The notes: generated by a model from the letters alone, not told the origin. A stretch of DNA of 64,000 nucleotides from Helopsaltes ochotensis (GCA_013400155.1 VXBM01001006.1:194277-258276); one strand, 5' to 3'; counted from the stretch's first letter, positions 1 through 13,892 are shown. A program made the numbers and translations.

Positions 1-1110
1 TCTTTTCAGGATAGAATTCTTCTGAGAACGTAAGTGGTCCATCAAATCAGAGATGGCTCCAGGACTTGCTTTCATGAAAGAGCAGAATAAATATAACCCA
101 CACTAGGCAAATGCCGCTGAAAGCATGGATGCATCTACCATAACCTAAGAAACTCTAAGGTTCTCATTCTGAAGTGACACCCAATAATGCTAACATCACA
201 CAGTTGGACTTTTATATTTATCCAGGCAGAAGGTTAACTGCTACCATGAAGGAAACTGCAAAGGACCTTAAATCTGAAAAGAAAGGAGAGGTGCTGAATT
301 CAGAAATGCTGGGGAAAAAAAAAAAGCACTTTGGTTTTGGCTTCTCAGACTTTTTACCCCCAAAGAAATCAGCAAGTGTTAACATTGTTGGGGAGGTTTT
401 GGGGGTCACGTTTTTATTTTTTTTAATAATATTGTGATTTGTTCTCAGAGAATGAGACTAAGACCAGAAGAATCACTCCATGTAAGCCATTAAACAAGGA
501 GCAGATTGCAATGATTTCTGGATTATACTGACAATTTCAAAGGTGAATGCCCCTTCTGACTAGATACCAGCATCCCTTCCTATTTCAAAACATTACTTAT
601 ATCTCTCATTTAGGCAGAGGCCAAAACAAAATACAGTCACCATTTCATATTTGACAGATTTCAGTATGAAGAGACTTGATAGTAATTACTGTGCATGAAA
701 GCCACAGTGTTGCAATTTATCACAACAAAAGCACTGCAATAAACAAAAAATTCGTGATGACGGGACACTACAGAAGTTTGCAACTCCTAATAGTCAATGA
801 ACTTGTTAGTTTACATTTGTACAAAGCTAAAATTTAATAGAAAGCAACAAACTAACCTGAAGGATCTGCATTTACACAAACGGATGAATTAAGGAGATTA
901 ATTAACATTATGATGTGTCAGAGAAAGTGTCAAGATGTGAAGGGACGAAAAAAATATTTAAAAGGTATGAAATAACGTTTCTAGAAGAAAACTAATTAGC
1001 AGCTAACTTATCACATTGCAACTACCTACAATCCCGAGGGTGTTTCTGACAAGCTAGAAGGGGAAAATTAAGGCAATCCTGTGAAACAGATCTAGGGCAG
1101 TATTCTAGGT
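1..1110. other. AT-rich intron, nothing recognised
   Basis: AT-rich sequence with short A runs. A 20-base-scale A/T-rich stretch near 410-430 is the only low-complexity feature. Small open frames here have no coding character. Confidence 0.6.
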
Positions 1111-1114
1111 CAGT

Positions 1115-1200
1115 GTGCCGGGAGAAGCAGCAGCGCTGGGGGCTGAGCAGCGGCGGCACCGCACTCTCGCAGCCGCCGCTGCCTCTTGCTGCGGGCACAA
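1115..1200. repeat. Small CpG-rich patch with an 11-bp inverted repeat
   Basis: Inside AT-rich intron, this short stretch keeps about nine CpGs. It contains a perfect inverted repeat, gcagcggcggc at 1147-1157 and gccgccgctgc at 1172-1182, around a 14-base loop. It could be an intronic enhancer, a minor promoter or simply a GC-rich repeat remnant. No splice sites clearly frame it. Confidence 0.5.
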
Positions 1201-2902
1201 ATCCCACACAGGAAAAAAACCCTCAAAACCTCAAAGACTCATTTGCCCAACACGGCCGCAATACAAGTGTTATTTTGGGGGAAAACTTAAAAGATACCGT
1301 GAAAAACGTGAAGAAAGGCTGCAGCTAAGATTCTCCTCTCCATGAGCAGGGAAGCGCTTGCTAACTTCTGTGAATTCCTGCTTTTTGAGCCCATCAGAGG
1401 CATCTGCCAGGAGGTGGGACAACGCTTTACTCCGATTACTTGAGCCCACCACGATGAACCTCCTGCCCTCATCCTCAGCAGCTAGCAGGGCTCTTGGTCC
1501 TACTTTAACATTAGTGGTGGGACTTGAGCATCCCCTTTCAAAATAGGCAATTAAAAAATCAAGGCCAATCAAGTATTTCAGCCTAAGTAACCGCAATTTA
1601 AAAGGCTGATACACAGTTTTAGGATACAATAGTAACAACAACAGAAGAAAATAAAACAAAACAACAACCCCACCACAAACAACCAAATTCCCCCCCCCCC
1701 AAAATCCCCACAAATCCCAGCAACCAACACAACCCTTCCCACAAGATTTGCATTAGTATCTCAGTCCCAAAGGATGACAATTCATTTCTTCAATTACCTC
1801 CCCCATACCCTTTTCTATTAACTAAGTTTGTCACATTACACTATACTTGAAACTCAAGATGACTGCACAAATTATGCTGCCATAAATATAACTGTCAAAG
1901 TTAGACAGGCAATTCCAAACGGCTTTTTTTTTCAAACTGAAAAAACCTGCAAATTATCCTAGAGATCAGGCTAGACACGCCCAAGTAAATTACAAATATC
2001 TACATTCCAGAAAAATCCAAAGTAGCAGTTACAAAATAATTAACTACTTCCTTTTAAAGGACTAAAGGACATCAAATAATATCTACAAAGGTATTTATTA
2101 TGCAACAAGCCTTCAGTTAAGAGAAGCCCAAAGAAATGGTTCCAACATCTAGAAGGCCCTAGACAACAGCTAAATATGCATAGCACAGGAGTCCAGAGAG
2201 GTTTGTTTTGGTTTATAAAAATATATAAAATAGCTTAATTAAAATACATGAAAGAGATTAATTATAAAGTTCAGGAAGGAAAAGCAGGAATCTGCAGCAA
2301 ACTCAGGAGTGGCTGCTCATCAACTTAAATTGAACTCAAAGTGTTAGCTTATCCAAAAATTCAGTGTTTGAACAGCTAGCCAAAAATGTGAGTCTCTAAA
2401 ATTAATATTGTTTCATTCATCTGACAGACCTGCAAGAAAGCATCATTCTTAGTTATTACACCTGGATCAAACAAAAGGCATGGTCACATGTCCACAGTCA
2501 AAGCAGCCTTTGTGAGATCCAGCTACTAAGTAGCAAATTGCTAAAGCATTTAGTTTTCTTAAATCAGTTTACCAGTATTTCTTCTTATAACTATTGCTTA
2601 GGTATACATGATGGTTTGGCTAATTCACTCAGCTGTATTATTTTTGAACAAACATTCTGGGAGTTTGCCAAATAATTTAATGTAAGAAAATGTAATTTAA
2701 TGTAAGAAACAGAAACATGAGAATACCATAGGCAGAACAAGTTACTCTGCTTCCTAATTTCCAGCTGTGGCATACTGTTTGTCTCTCAATTTAGTGTTGG
2801 TACCATGTCCAGGATGAATCTTCCAAGTCTGCAGACCCAAGTGAAATATGGAAAGTGAGCCTCTACACAAATAGAGAAGTTTGCAAGTTATTTGCTTATA
2901 TC
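1201..2902. other. AT-rich intron with an 11-C run and a short tandem repeat
   Basis: This stretch holds an A/C-rich segment around 1630-1735 with a run of 11 C at 1690-1700. It also holds a 20-bp period tandem duplication at 2673-2709 (core aatttaatgtaagaaa twice). No exon or transposon was otherwise recognised. Confidence 0.6.
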
Positions 2903-3105
2903 TTGTACTGGTCTTGACTGGGACAAAGTTAATTTTCTTCACAGCAGCTCGTATAGGGCTGTGTTTTGGATTAGTGCGTGTGTGGATAACATATGGATGG
3001 TTTCAGCAATTCCTGAGCAGAGCTTACATAGAATGAAGGCCTCTCCCCCCACCAGTGAGGAGGCTGGGAATGCACAAGGACTTGGGAGGGGGCACAGCTG
3101 GGGCA
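2903..3105 (+). mobile_element. Avian endogenous retrovirus LTR fragment
   Basis: The order of motifs (tgtactggtcttgactggg, ggctgtgttttggatt, ccaccagtgaggaggctggg, cttgggagggggcacagct) matches the internal part of a common avian ERV LTR I recognise from memory. Neither LTR end is present, no retroviral gene is attached, and the copy carries many substitutions, so it is an old fragment. ERVL-like versus ERVK-like assignment is not resolved. Confidence 0.6.
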
Positions 3106-5439
3106 CACTTGGCAGTGCAGCCACTGGTCCTCACCAGTTGCAGAAGTAAAGCTCCCATAAAATGTAACTTTAAATAAGCCTCTTTTTATTCTTCCTTACT
3201 AAACTGACATAAGTATTCCTGGCAAGTTACTACTTAAATACCTTACACCCCCTGTAGTTACTAGTAAATGAGGCTGTAGTTATTGAGATAACAATCCATT
3301 TAATGCTCTCAGGACCAAAAAAAAAAAAAAAGGGGGAATCCTCACTTAATAACTACCTTATTAATGAAACGCAGTTCATTAATAAGTTCATGGTTCCTCC
3401 CCTGCGTAACAAAGTACCAAGAAATCAAACATGAATATAAACCTAAACTATTTCAATGTATTAGGGATTTCAGGTCTTGAAGTCCTCCAGATTCTCCTAG
3501 AAAATACAGGGATTTGAGGTCTGGCCAGAGAACACCATTAAGAGTCACTAAGAAGTATCATAATTGCATAAAATTCAGCAGCTATGATGTATCCTGTAAA
3601 CCACACATTCCATTGCTGATTTTGATTATCACAAGACTTACACAAACACATAGTACAAACACCTATTAAATACACCCACTGAACATACCTTCAGGAATAA
3701 AGAAATAAAACTGAGCTAGAAAGTAAGAGTTCAAAAAGTAGAAAATCAGACTGTGCAATTATTTTAAACAATTAACAAAGGAACAAAAGTAGACACTGCC
3801 TATTTAAAACCCAAAAGTACAAGGAAGTACAAAGGGACTTTCTTCACTTCTTAAAATTTATTAAAGGCTTCTGCAAAACAGCAATGAGGATAAGCATATT
3901 AGCTCAAACCTCAGAAATCAGTACATACACAGCAGAATCTGTTACAAAACTAGAAATACAGAGCAGCAAATGTTTATCTGCAGCTTAAACACACAAGTAT
4001 CAGCGCTTAGAACAAAAGATATCTTTTTTAAACAGCTTGATACCTCCTCTGTGATTTTAAGTATGTCTTGTCTTGATAAACAGTTGCGTGCATTTTCTCC
4101 ACTTACCACTCTAGTTTTCTGATTAAAACTTTTTGCTGTTTTAGAGTTTAGTACATTTTATCTCTTAAAAATGTATGGTTACTGCAATTTTAATAAGTTA
4201 TGTATCTTCAGAAGTATTTTTATCTGTATTAAATACTGTTACCCCAAAACAAGGCCTAGAGCTCTCACTTCCTGTAGGTCACATTTATTAAGAAAAGCAC
4301 ATTTATTCCTAGAAATGGCCTTTGCTTAAGATATAAAGCTTGAAAGCAGTTATTCTTTATATTGACAGATTTGTAAGAAAGAAAAAATAGAAAAGAAAAG
4401 ATTATATTTATGTAGCAGATTTATTCTAAATTTACTACACTATGAGGAAGATTGCAGGTTACTGACTAAATTTGCCTGTTACAAGACCAGTTACAATGAT
4501 TTCCACAGTGTATTCAACTGTACTAAATCACCTGGGAGCTGATTTGTTTTGAAGGACTTTTTAAATCTTTTTAATTTATCCAATCACTTGTCACAAGAAA
4601 TTCAAGTTATTCCTGGAGATGAATAAGATTACATGACCTGGTTTCCAATTGTTTTTTCCCCTCTTTTTTAAGATTTCTGGATAATCTCCAAATTCCATCT
4701 TGTCTAAAGCACCATCTACACATCCAGGTAACAAAACTACTTCTCAGTTCCCAATTAGTTCTTGGCTTATCTATCATTTCATATTGTCCCAATAATAAGA
4801 CTATAAATAACCATTTTGACTCGACTTCTGACAAGAAACTGATCCAATTCACTGATCTACCCTGCTTCAGTCTTAGTTGTGACATCAGAATTCAATACTA
4901 CTCCAGCTGAAGGCAAATCATCACATCTTTTCCACGTTTTTTCCTATCTATCCTATCACGATTTTTCAAAAGAGCTGAAGAACTCTATTTGCTTCTGGTA
5001 GCATAATCTCTCAAATATACTTTTAACTCGTATTATTCTATCCTTATACAGAAAACTACCAAACGACCACAGTATATTCCTTTGCTTTCCATTTGTACTA
5101 GGCTTTGAGTGTCAAAGAAGCATTATGGTTTTATACGTAATGCGACCATTGAAGCATTCTTTGCCATAGTTTCCTTTGTTGGTTACTTTTGTCATCATCT
5201 TTACAAACTTTTAAAGAGTAGTGCTTGTGGGAAATTCAAAGGTTATGGATATGTCACATCAGTGACACCAGGACAGGTAGGAGAGAGGAGGTTAAAATAG
5301 AAGCTAAAGAGGGGAAAGGTTATAAAGAAGAAGAATGGAGGCAGGAAACATAAGATAGATTCCTTCTCCTTTGGAAATCCTGAACTCTTTATATCTGGCT
5401 TCTGAAAGGACATAAGGAAAAACTGTCACAATAAGACAG
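3106..5439. other. AT-rich intron, nothing recognised
   Basis: Contains an A run near 3318-3332 followed by five G, and AT-rich unique sequence. No coding, RNA or clear transposon signal was seen. Confidence 0.55.
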
Positions 5440-5625
5440 TCCAGCAGCACAGGAGATTGCTCAGGAAGGTTGTGCAATCTCCCAAACTGTACGTTTTCAA
5501 GGCTGCCAACCAGATAAGAGTGTTGAGTAACCTGGTCTCATCTCACAACTGATGCCGCTTCAAGCAGAACCATGGACTAGAGACTCTCTGGGGTCTCTTC
5601 CACCCTGAATATGATGTGATTTTAT
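5440..5625 (+). mobile_element. CR1 LINE 3' end fragment
   Basis: The segment ending ...ggactagagactctctggggtctcttccaccctgaata matches, with changes, the conserved CR1 3' UTR motif (ggactagatgatct...ggtcccttccaaccc) and is followed by a degenerate attctgtgattct-like tail. CR1 elements have no poly(A) tail and end in short 8-bp-type repeats. This copy is 5'-truncated and diverged. Confidence 0.6.
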
Positions 5626-8600
5626 TCTGAGTTACCAAGCTGAGCTTGTGAATACATTTCCAAATCATGCATGAAAAGGATAAAAAAACCCCGAAACAAA
5701 CAAGCAAGTAAATTCTGAAGAACCCTCTTACTGTGATTACAGCTTTCCTGCCTGTTGTCATGTTCAGAAGCAACATTAAGGGTAATCTGCTTGATCTTCA
5801 AAGGAAGAAAAAACTATTATTCACTATTCCCACAAAATCCTGTTTCCTTTAAAAGCTATGTTATTGAACATTTTGTACCCAGTTCAGATGAGACTATATA
5901 AATATAACTTGCTTTTAAACGAAGACAAACTTGTCTAGATAAAGCCTGAAGCTCTTCTGTTCTTCAGAGCAGAGTCGTTTGCCTGAGCCCTGACCTCAAA
6001 GAGGGAAAGGGGAATTTCTGATGAGCCACCGGAATCAGCAGCACTCCCTCATCTTGCTCATGTACATCTACCTGAGGTGTAAACACTACTGTTAGTGACA
6101 GAATTGGTATCCCAATGACAAAGATATAACAACAGTCTAACTACTAAAGGCTAGCTAGGAAATCTTAAAGGTATCTCCAAGGCAACACACAACATCTTCC
6201 CCTCCATGTAAAATCAAAATATAAATGGTTTGCAGAGGAAAAGAGTTAAAGGCAACATACAAACGATTGGACTGGCACTTCACTGCAACAAAATATAGAC
6301 ATACATTACACACCAAATTAGAAAGATGTAAATAAAAATTATAATAACAATAAATGGTGACAACTGCATTTTTAGAAAGTATGATACATCCTGAATCAGC
6401 ACAAAACAAGCATAAGCACAGTCTGATTGTAAAAAAATTAGCCCCTAAAAAACAGAGAGTGAATAAAATCACTACTATATTAAAAGTAGAACACTGAATG
6501 ACAAATTCCAGCAAGTAGAGCTAGAACCAGACATCTGGACTTTAGATATCGATTTTGCTTGACAACCAAACAGAACTATGTTTCACCTCACTTCACTGTA
6601 GTTAAAAGTGTACTAAAATAAAAGTAACAAAAGGAGAGTCTGCATCTATTAGCTCAAGGGGCAGATGGGAGAAAAGGCATTAAGAGAACACCTATCCCTC
6701 AAAAACCATCAACAGAAAGACATATTAAATATACAAAATGCCTGAGAAGCAGAAGGTCCTTCACTTTCACTTAAAAGCTACACATAAACGTATGTATCAT
6801 TTTGGTAATGGACTGAGTCTGGGAAACTGAGACATTAAGACAACAAACTTATTCACTAGGAGACTGACAAGAAGTAGGCCCATTAAGTAACATGTTTCAT
6901 TCAAGTTTAACTTTCTTAAAAAAAAAAAAAAAACCCAAACACAAAAAAACACTCCAATCCCCAACAACCCCATCACCACCATCATAAAATCATCAAATGG
7001 TATCTATGAAAACATACAAACAAAAATCAAGGATGGTAATAAGGTATTTCCCAAAAAGATGGATATTGAGAAGCTGAACTGTTGGTATACAAAGTATACA
7101 AAGAACTGTACATCTTAAATTCCTACAGTTCTACACAGAGTGGACTGTTACACTGCCCAGCAGTTAAGCTGGTGGGGAAAAAAAAGCAAGTCTTACTTTC
7201 TCTTTTACCCCAATTACTCCTCAATGAAGAATTTACAGTTTAAGTCTCTATTTTAAGTGAACAATAGGAAGAAAAGTTATCTACTGTGAATTCCTCTACC
7301 AGTAAAAAAATTATAAAAAACCACAACAATGTTTTATTCAGTTTAGTTTAGACACCAGTCAATAGCACTTTCCAGGGATGATTGATTGCATATACCCCAT
7401 TGGAAAAAGCTGTGCTGTTTAATCCAAATATTGTGTATTTAACTTCTAATCACCAGTGACAGGGAAAAAGTTCCATCAGCAAGTTTTGTTGCTTGTAGTA
7501 CCTTCCTGCTTTGCACTGTCAGCCATCTTCCACCAACCTTCACTATCCCTCAGGTTGAACTCCCTTCTCCCTTTTTTTCCCCCCTCTCCTTATGTATATT
7601 GAGACAGGGCTGATAAAAGCTGCTCAGCTCATTCAGCAATTTCCACTACAGCAGCTCGTCCAATACTGATTCAATACAGATAATGAATGCAAGGGAAAAT
7701 TCTAGAGGCAATAATTTCAAGGGACTAAGGAGTCTTGGGGAGACTGGTAGCACCAGTTACAAGCAATTATGGGGAGAAAATAGGATGCAAAGCTGGAATA
7801 ACAAATAGCTCAGCAGCTCCCAGTGACAAGAAAGAAAACCAAACAAAAACTAATGATAAAATAAAATAGGGTTTACAAACTACTTTCATAATAAATCCTG
7901 AAAAGGCTCATGTAAACATAGCTCAGATAAATCCTATTCACACCCTCTCCATACCTTCAACTCACAGCCTTTATTACCTGCACATCAAAACTTCTGTGGC
8001 TGTGCTGGGTTTTCACCAGACTGCTCTTCACCATAAATCAAAAGCATCTGCCGAGCCAGTTTCAGACCTGCAGCAGACTCTGCTTTCAACTCCGTTGACA
8101 GGGAAGGTGAACCTCAATTCTTAACTTGCATTTTTATTGCTATAATGTCACTTCTTTCAGCTGAACATTTACTGCAGGCCCACACACATCTGTGTGTTTT
8201 GAGTGGTAGTGTTTACATCACTTGTGTGCTTGATGGTACCTCCTAAGCAAATGGATTTCAGAGATGACTGCCACCACATAAACTTCATGCAACATCTAGT
8301 ACCTAGCAGAACTGTAAAAAAATAAACCAGATAATGAAAGCCCAAATTGTCAGCTTGCTCAAAAAAGAACCCTTGCCCTTGGAATATCAAGGTGAGGCAC
8401 GAGCAGACTTGTCCAATCCCTATCTCATTTTTAAACAATAAACCTAATTTACTAAGATTAACTTTCAGAACAAACCCACACATTTACAAGATAGGCAAAC
8501 TGCCTTGGTATATGCAAATTGATCCATTATGGAATTTGCATAAAATCTGAGTGAGAAAAGCTATGAAACATTTGGCACTTATGCATAAATCCTCATCCTG

Positions 8601-10544
8601 TCTCCCCTGGCAGGCAGAGAAAAGGTCCTCTTCAAATCATCACAAAACTCAGCATTATTAATGACCACCCACCTCAGAGACACTTCTGTGGAGAGGGTTT
8701 TCATAGCTAACATTAATATCTGTGCAGCAAATCATTTTTATTTCATTTTTCTACCGCAGTAAGTCCCAATGTACCAATTACAATTGCTTCACAGTATTGC
8801 AAGTCTAACATTCCCAGACATTATCTCATAGAAAAGAAATAAAAAAGTAAAGACAAGAAAGTGTGGAGAGAAAAGAGATTACTTACTGCAGTTATATAAA
8901 TTCTGTGTACTGTTACAGCATCCAGCTGAATGGAACCTGAATCTCTAGCTGCTAACAGTCCCTAAGTCATTAAGTAATGAAAACACTTCTCTTCCTCTTG
9001 GTCCTGTCTGAACAAACTCCACACACAAAAGACATTCCTAGTATTTATTTTTGGACTGCTTATTCCACCTGGTCCAAAGTAAAAAGAAAAGCCATTTTTA
9101 CTTCTAATTGCACATCCTCATGTGGACAAACTTGATGGAAAAAGTCCTCCTAAAGAAGAAACATAAATCTGCTTTAAAAATATCCTGTGATGGTAAGTCA
9201 AAGAAAAATACACCACTGCTTCTCTGAACAGAGTGCGCCTTTCTATCCCCATGACATTAAAATCTTAGCAACAGAGACTTCTTCAATGTTTAGGGGAGTG
9301 TGTCTCACTAAGAAATTCTGTTTTCAGCCATTAAATATATGCAGATCAAGTCAGCTCTCTGTATTCCCAGGGAGCTTTCCCATGTCAGACATGCTTATCT
9401 TGAAGGCCTGTATTACAGAGAGAGCAATTTAACTTGCCCTGTGTACAATGAAAAAAAGTTCAGTTATTTCAGTCTCCAGAAAACAGAAATGGAATAAACT
9501 TCCAAAATACCTAAGAAAACAATAAACTGATAAACTGATAGAGCATTGCAAATAAATGCGTTGATTAATAAGATTTAAACATGAAAATCTGTAGTTCACG
9601 TTAAAATATTTAGCATTCTATTGAAGGATCAGAAGATACAATTTAATACTGTGACCCATACTGCTTAATACACTTCTAGTTTTGAAAATAATGAAAAGCA
9701 AACAGGATTCTTTCTAGCAGATATTAGATTGATTCCTACAGTTGAAGAATGGTAATCAAAATGAGTATGGGAAATCTGGTATTGAAATGATTCAGCTACT
9801 ACTTTATTTCTCAATATTAAACAAAACTTGGAGACTCAGGTACTTTCAGATTTTATAGGGTCTTGGACACCACACATACACTTGATTCTGTTTCATGTGA
9901 AATTTCCCAGAGAAGGGGAGACAAATGCAGTCAATAACTCAGTGTGAGAAATGATGTGCATGACTGAACCCTGTCCCGCTTTCCAGCAGAAGTAGGTTAG
10001 CTCAGCTGTCAGCAAAACTACTGGGCCCTTTCAGGGAGACTGCTTGGCACACAAAATGGTCCTCACCTGTCTTCAGCACTTAAAAGCCAAGTCAGAATTC
10101 CATAAGTCATAGAAATTACTTATATAAAAAGAGTATTTTTAATACTATGACTCATATTGCTATCATTTTATGAGAATACTTGAAAAGTATTTTGAAGAAT
10201 CCTCCTAACCAAAAGTAGTGACATGTAATGCCAATGCAAAAGATCGAGTTGCACAAAATGCATTTATTTTTTAATAATTCATTTAAATAAATATATTTCA
10301 GCCACAAAAAGGAAAATTACTTTAAAATTTGGAATTTTTTTTGTATTAGCAGAAAGCCTTTACTAGAGTAGTAAGTTGTCAGTTCTTGGAATGCTGGAGA
10401 AGTGTTACCCTGCACCAGGTATTGGAAACAACAAGCAGGTACAGCATTAACGAACCGTCTCCCCTCAATCTTCAAATCTCACCATGACTTAAATACAATT
10501 TGCAATTCTGCTCACAAAAACCCAATCCGAGCTAGTACTGATGC
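5626..10544. other. AT-rich intron with a candidate octamer cluster
   Basis: Mostly unique AT-rich sequence. Short A runs lie at 6917-6932 and near 7170. The inverted octamer pair at 8511-8542 is listed separately. No exon, RNA gene or further transposon was recognised. Confidence 0.55.
8511..8542. promoter_or_regulatory. Inverted pair of POU octamer motifs
   Basis: A perfect 10-bp inverted repeat, tatgcaaatt at 8511-8520 and aatttgcata at 8533-8542, places two exact octamers (ATGCAAAT and ATTTGCAT) 12 bases apart. A third, degenerate octamer-like site (atgcataa) lies near 8581-8588. ATGCAAAT is the established binding site of POU factors. Function here is inference from motif alone. Confidence 0.35.
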
Positions 10545-10668
10545 TCGGTAAACCCAACAGTCTACAGGCCTGAGCAACGTGCCATAGGTGACCCTCCTCT
10601 GAGCAGAGTGACTGGACAAGATGATCTGCAGGTGTCTTCCAGCCCTTGCTTTCCTACGGTTCTGTGAT
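10545..10668 (+). mobile_element. CR1 LINE 3' end fragment
   Basis: Contains in order the CR1 3' UTR landmarks: cctgagcaac, tgaccctcctctgagcagag, gactggacaagatgatctgc, gtcttccagccc and a terminal ttctgtgatctt. It is a short, 5'-truncated, plus-strand copy with moderate divergence. Confidence 0.8.
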
Positions 10669-13600
10669 CTTTGAGGAAAGCACAGCTACAAGTCAGAAAG
10701 CTGTACACATCTCTACAGATGGACTCCTTTTACCTAATTGTACACCCACTCAAAACCAAACAAAACCAGATAAACACAAGTGACTTTGCTATGAGAGGAA
10801 TGAACAATATACATTCAAAGGAAATGGCAGGCAAAAAGGAAATTTTATTCAGTCACGGCAGAACAAGAATCCAGGTCAAAGCTACAGCATTCTCAGCATG
10901 GTGTCTCCTAAGGATACCATTCTTTTGATACAGTCAGAGCCCTAGCTAGGGAAAAATGATCTCTTTCTGTTGACATAAGGTCTATTAACCACATTAGAAT
11001 GTACAGCTATCGCAGGTTCAAAATTGGAACAAATCCAACTTTCAAGAAAGAATACTTTTTAAGAGAAACAGGACAGCTGCTCAGTCTCAGTTATTAGGAA
11101 AATTCCTTTACCAAGGAAGCATGCAATTAAGTAATTCAACAGAGTAAGCACAAATTCAGCTACACTGCCACAAAAAAGGCAAGACAGGCCTGCAGGTTTT
11201 CTTCTTTTGTCCTGAAGAGCCTTGATATCTGAAACATAAGTTGGAAGGCTGCCACTACCAGCCACACTAATCAGTGATGATACCAATAAACTTCATTCTC
11301 TTCTTTCCCTACACCTTTTGTACAATTACACATGGTCAGCAGTGTTCTGCCTCTGCTAAATGTTGCAAAACCACAGAAAACAAAGTCAGAAATAGCAAGG
11401 GAATGTTCATGTTGACTGTGGATAGGTTATCATGAAAGTTTTTCCAAATCTACTACACTTTAAGCATCTAACCAACCTATTGTTTTGAGAAGCCTTTCAC
11501 AGAAATCTGTTATTCTCTCTCTTACCACATTAAGGTAGAAAGGCAAAGGAGGACAAAAGCAAGTCATCTTAATAAGTAACTAGAAGCCAGTGGGAGTGTA
11601 ATATTTTTTAATTCAAGTTAACATCAAAACCATTTTTAAATGCATCCTATTACTGTAGTGTAGTGAATTTTCAGTGTTTTACTAGCACCAACTTCCACTG
11701 CTTAGTAATAAGCGATAGTGATTCTTACTCAAGACATTAGATGCTCCTTGTACAGCTGATGACAATTATTAGTTTCAGAATTCTTCAAAATCTTCCTAAC
11801 AGTAAAAAAGGCTGCTTGTCTTACATTAACCTTTTAGTGATAAAAGAGCCTGATTTAAAGCAATAATGTTTGACAATCAGTGAATTCTGAGAACAAAGCA
11901 TGTGCACTTTCAGACAGTTTTAAAGAATATTACCTTACTGAAAATGAGCATACTGTAAGATTTCCGTATTCCCGTTACATACATATTTGAAAAATATTAA
12001 AAGAGTATCATTTCTCTTACAATCATTTCTATAAATTCAGTATAAACTTTTATAAAATAAAACGGCAAAATATTTCAGTCATGGCCTACATCCTACATGT
12101 TCCTTCTGCTCTCTCAAACTGGTACCCATTTGCATTCCTTCAATGTTTAAGTCATTTGAAAAATGAAAGACAAAATTTATGAACAACTACCGTAGCAACA
12201 CTAGTCAAAAGAATGTTGTGTTCTTCTATTTCCCTTTATCAAAATTCCTGTTGATGGCTGAAGAGGGTAAGTTTAGATATAAGGACGCCACAGATATTTT
12301 TCAACTCTCGAACTGTTATACCTTACTGCTGCTTCATACCAAAAGGCAGCTGGCAGTCTGGTCTGCTCTCTCTGGCCAGCCAGGTACACTGGAGCTGCTC
12401 CCCTCACAGACAGTATCATTATTACGGTAACTTTTCACAACAGCTCACAGAGACTTTATAGAAGAGGATCCCTGCTCCCTCCTAATGATCAACTCCTGCT
12501 CATCAGCTCTGTATCAGAAATCTGAGCAAATTTCTCTGATTGCCTCTTTAGGTATGCAAAGAAAAGGTTCTCTCTTAAGAGAATAAAACAAAAAATTCAT
12601 ACAAAAGTTGGTAAGACATGCTCAAAACTCTATGAAGCCTAGATGATGATGATACATTATAAAGTAATTTTTAATTTTCAAATTAAAAACAATAGTTATC
12701 TTCTGACAGAAGGAGGAAGTGGACACATCAGCTACAACTCTTCTCGGTAGCAGTCTTTAATCCCATGCCTAATCTCAGACTGTTTGCATTTTTAGTGCTC
12801 AGATTTCTTAAAAAAAAAAAAAGGAATCACAGAAAAAAAAATTCTAAGGGCTTGAAACTCAACCTATAAACTGACTGCTCAAACAACTAAGATACAGTTA
12901 AATTAAATGGATTTGTCAGCTAACTTCTTGCTATTTGGTATTTTGAGTCATAGGAAGATAATTACATTTTTTCCCTTGTCCTACAAGGGAGGAGCTGGTC
13001 ACAAGAGTTGGGCAGAGAAAATGTCACACCTCTAAAATATAGCAAACAGCATCTAATTTTTGTAGATTGCCAGTGATGATTTCACAGACCTCTGCATGAG
13101 ACATACAGGCATCCATAGCTTTAAAGATAAAGCAGAAAATCACAGAAAGGGCATTAAAAAATCTGCACATGTTCTGTAGTGCTACTCTCACATTCATTTT
13201 TTCCACATCAATCAATTGCTGTCCTTTTGAACAGAACGCTAAGCTAGTTCAAAATACCCCATTCACTTACTACTCAATAGAAATAACATATTCCATAGTT
13301 CACTACCATTGATCTGTTGTAGATTAAGTTAACAGTCATTATGCCATTAATGGAAAAACAGATATATTAGCATTGGGCTATAGAACAATGATGGCTTTTG
13401 ACTGGATCTTTGATATGATTCAACAATTCTATAAATTAGAGTAATTTGTTGTAGAACAGTGTATCTTCGCTGGCCTTTAAAGCCAACAGTGCAATTTTAT
13501 GAGATATGCTTTACAAGCAGCTGAGGGTTTTGTTTACATTAATAATTTACTTCTGTGGTAATACAGTATATGATGCTTTTAATTATCAATTAACGTTTGA

Positions 13601-13700
13601 AAACAAACAAACAAACAACAACCCAAGCTTGTCATTCCAAGAACTAAGCCAAGAGCAGCAAGTTGCTTTTGTGTAATTCAGCTGAGTTCTCATTTTGATT
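10669..13700. other. AT-rich intron with (AAAC)n
   Basis: Unique AT-rich sequence with an A run near 12811-12822 and an (AAAC)n microsatellite at about 13600-13618. No coding or RNA gene was recognised. Confidence 0.55.
13600..13618. repeat. (AAAC)n microsatellite
   Basis: About 4.5 perfect copies of AAAC. Confidence 0.9.
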
Positions 13701-13805
13701 TATTGCTTGTGCATGGAGATAGGTGAAGTGGCGGATGCACTTCACATTTTTGATCAGTGTTAATTTCTCCCATGTGCTAGCAATGAGCATGGCTGCAGCA
13801 ATTAA

Positions 13806-13892
13806 ATGATCATGAGAGCAGCAGTAGCAGCTGGGGCCATGGCAGCAATCTCCTTTGTTTTCCTCCTCTCCTTCCAGAAAGGAGCCAGGTAA
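13806..13892 (+). other. Signal-peptide-like small ORF with splice-donor motif
   Basis: A 28-codon plus-strand frame starts at ATG 13806 just after an in-frame TAA (13803-13805) and ends at TAA 13890-13892. It has ATGs at codons 1, 3 and 12. The third sits in an optimal Kozak context (gccatgg). Codons 13-23 encode a hydrophobic core AAISFVFLLSF after an Arg/Ala-rich start, resembling a secretion signal. The frame ends over CAG|GTAAGAG, a near-perfect splice donor (intron from 13889), as in a first coding exon of a secreted protein. It is antisense to DOCK4, no convincing second exon was found, and chance is a real possibility. Confidence 0.2.

Noticed and set aside
1270..1713. 147-codon minus-strand frame
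   Set aside because: It crosses A/C-rich low-complexity DNA and the C run, giving a Leu/Gly/Val-rich product typical of chance translation. No family recognised.
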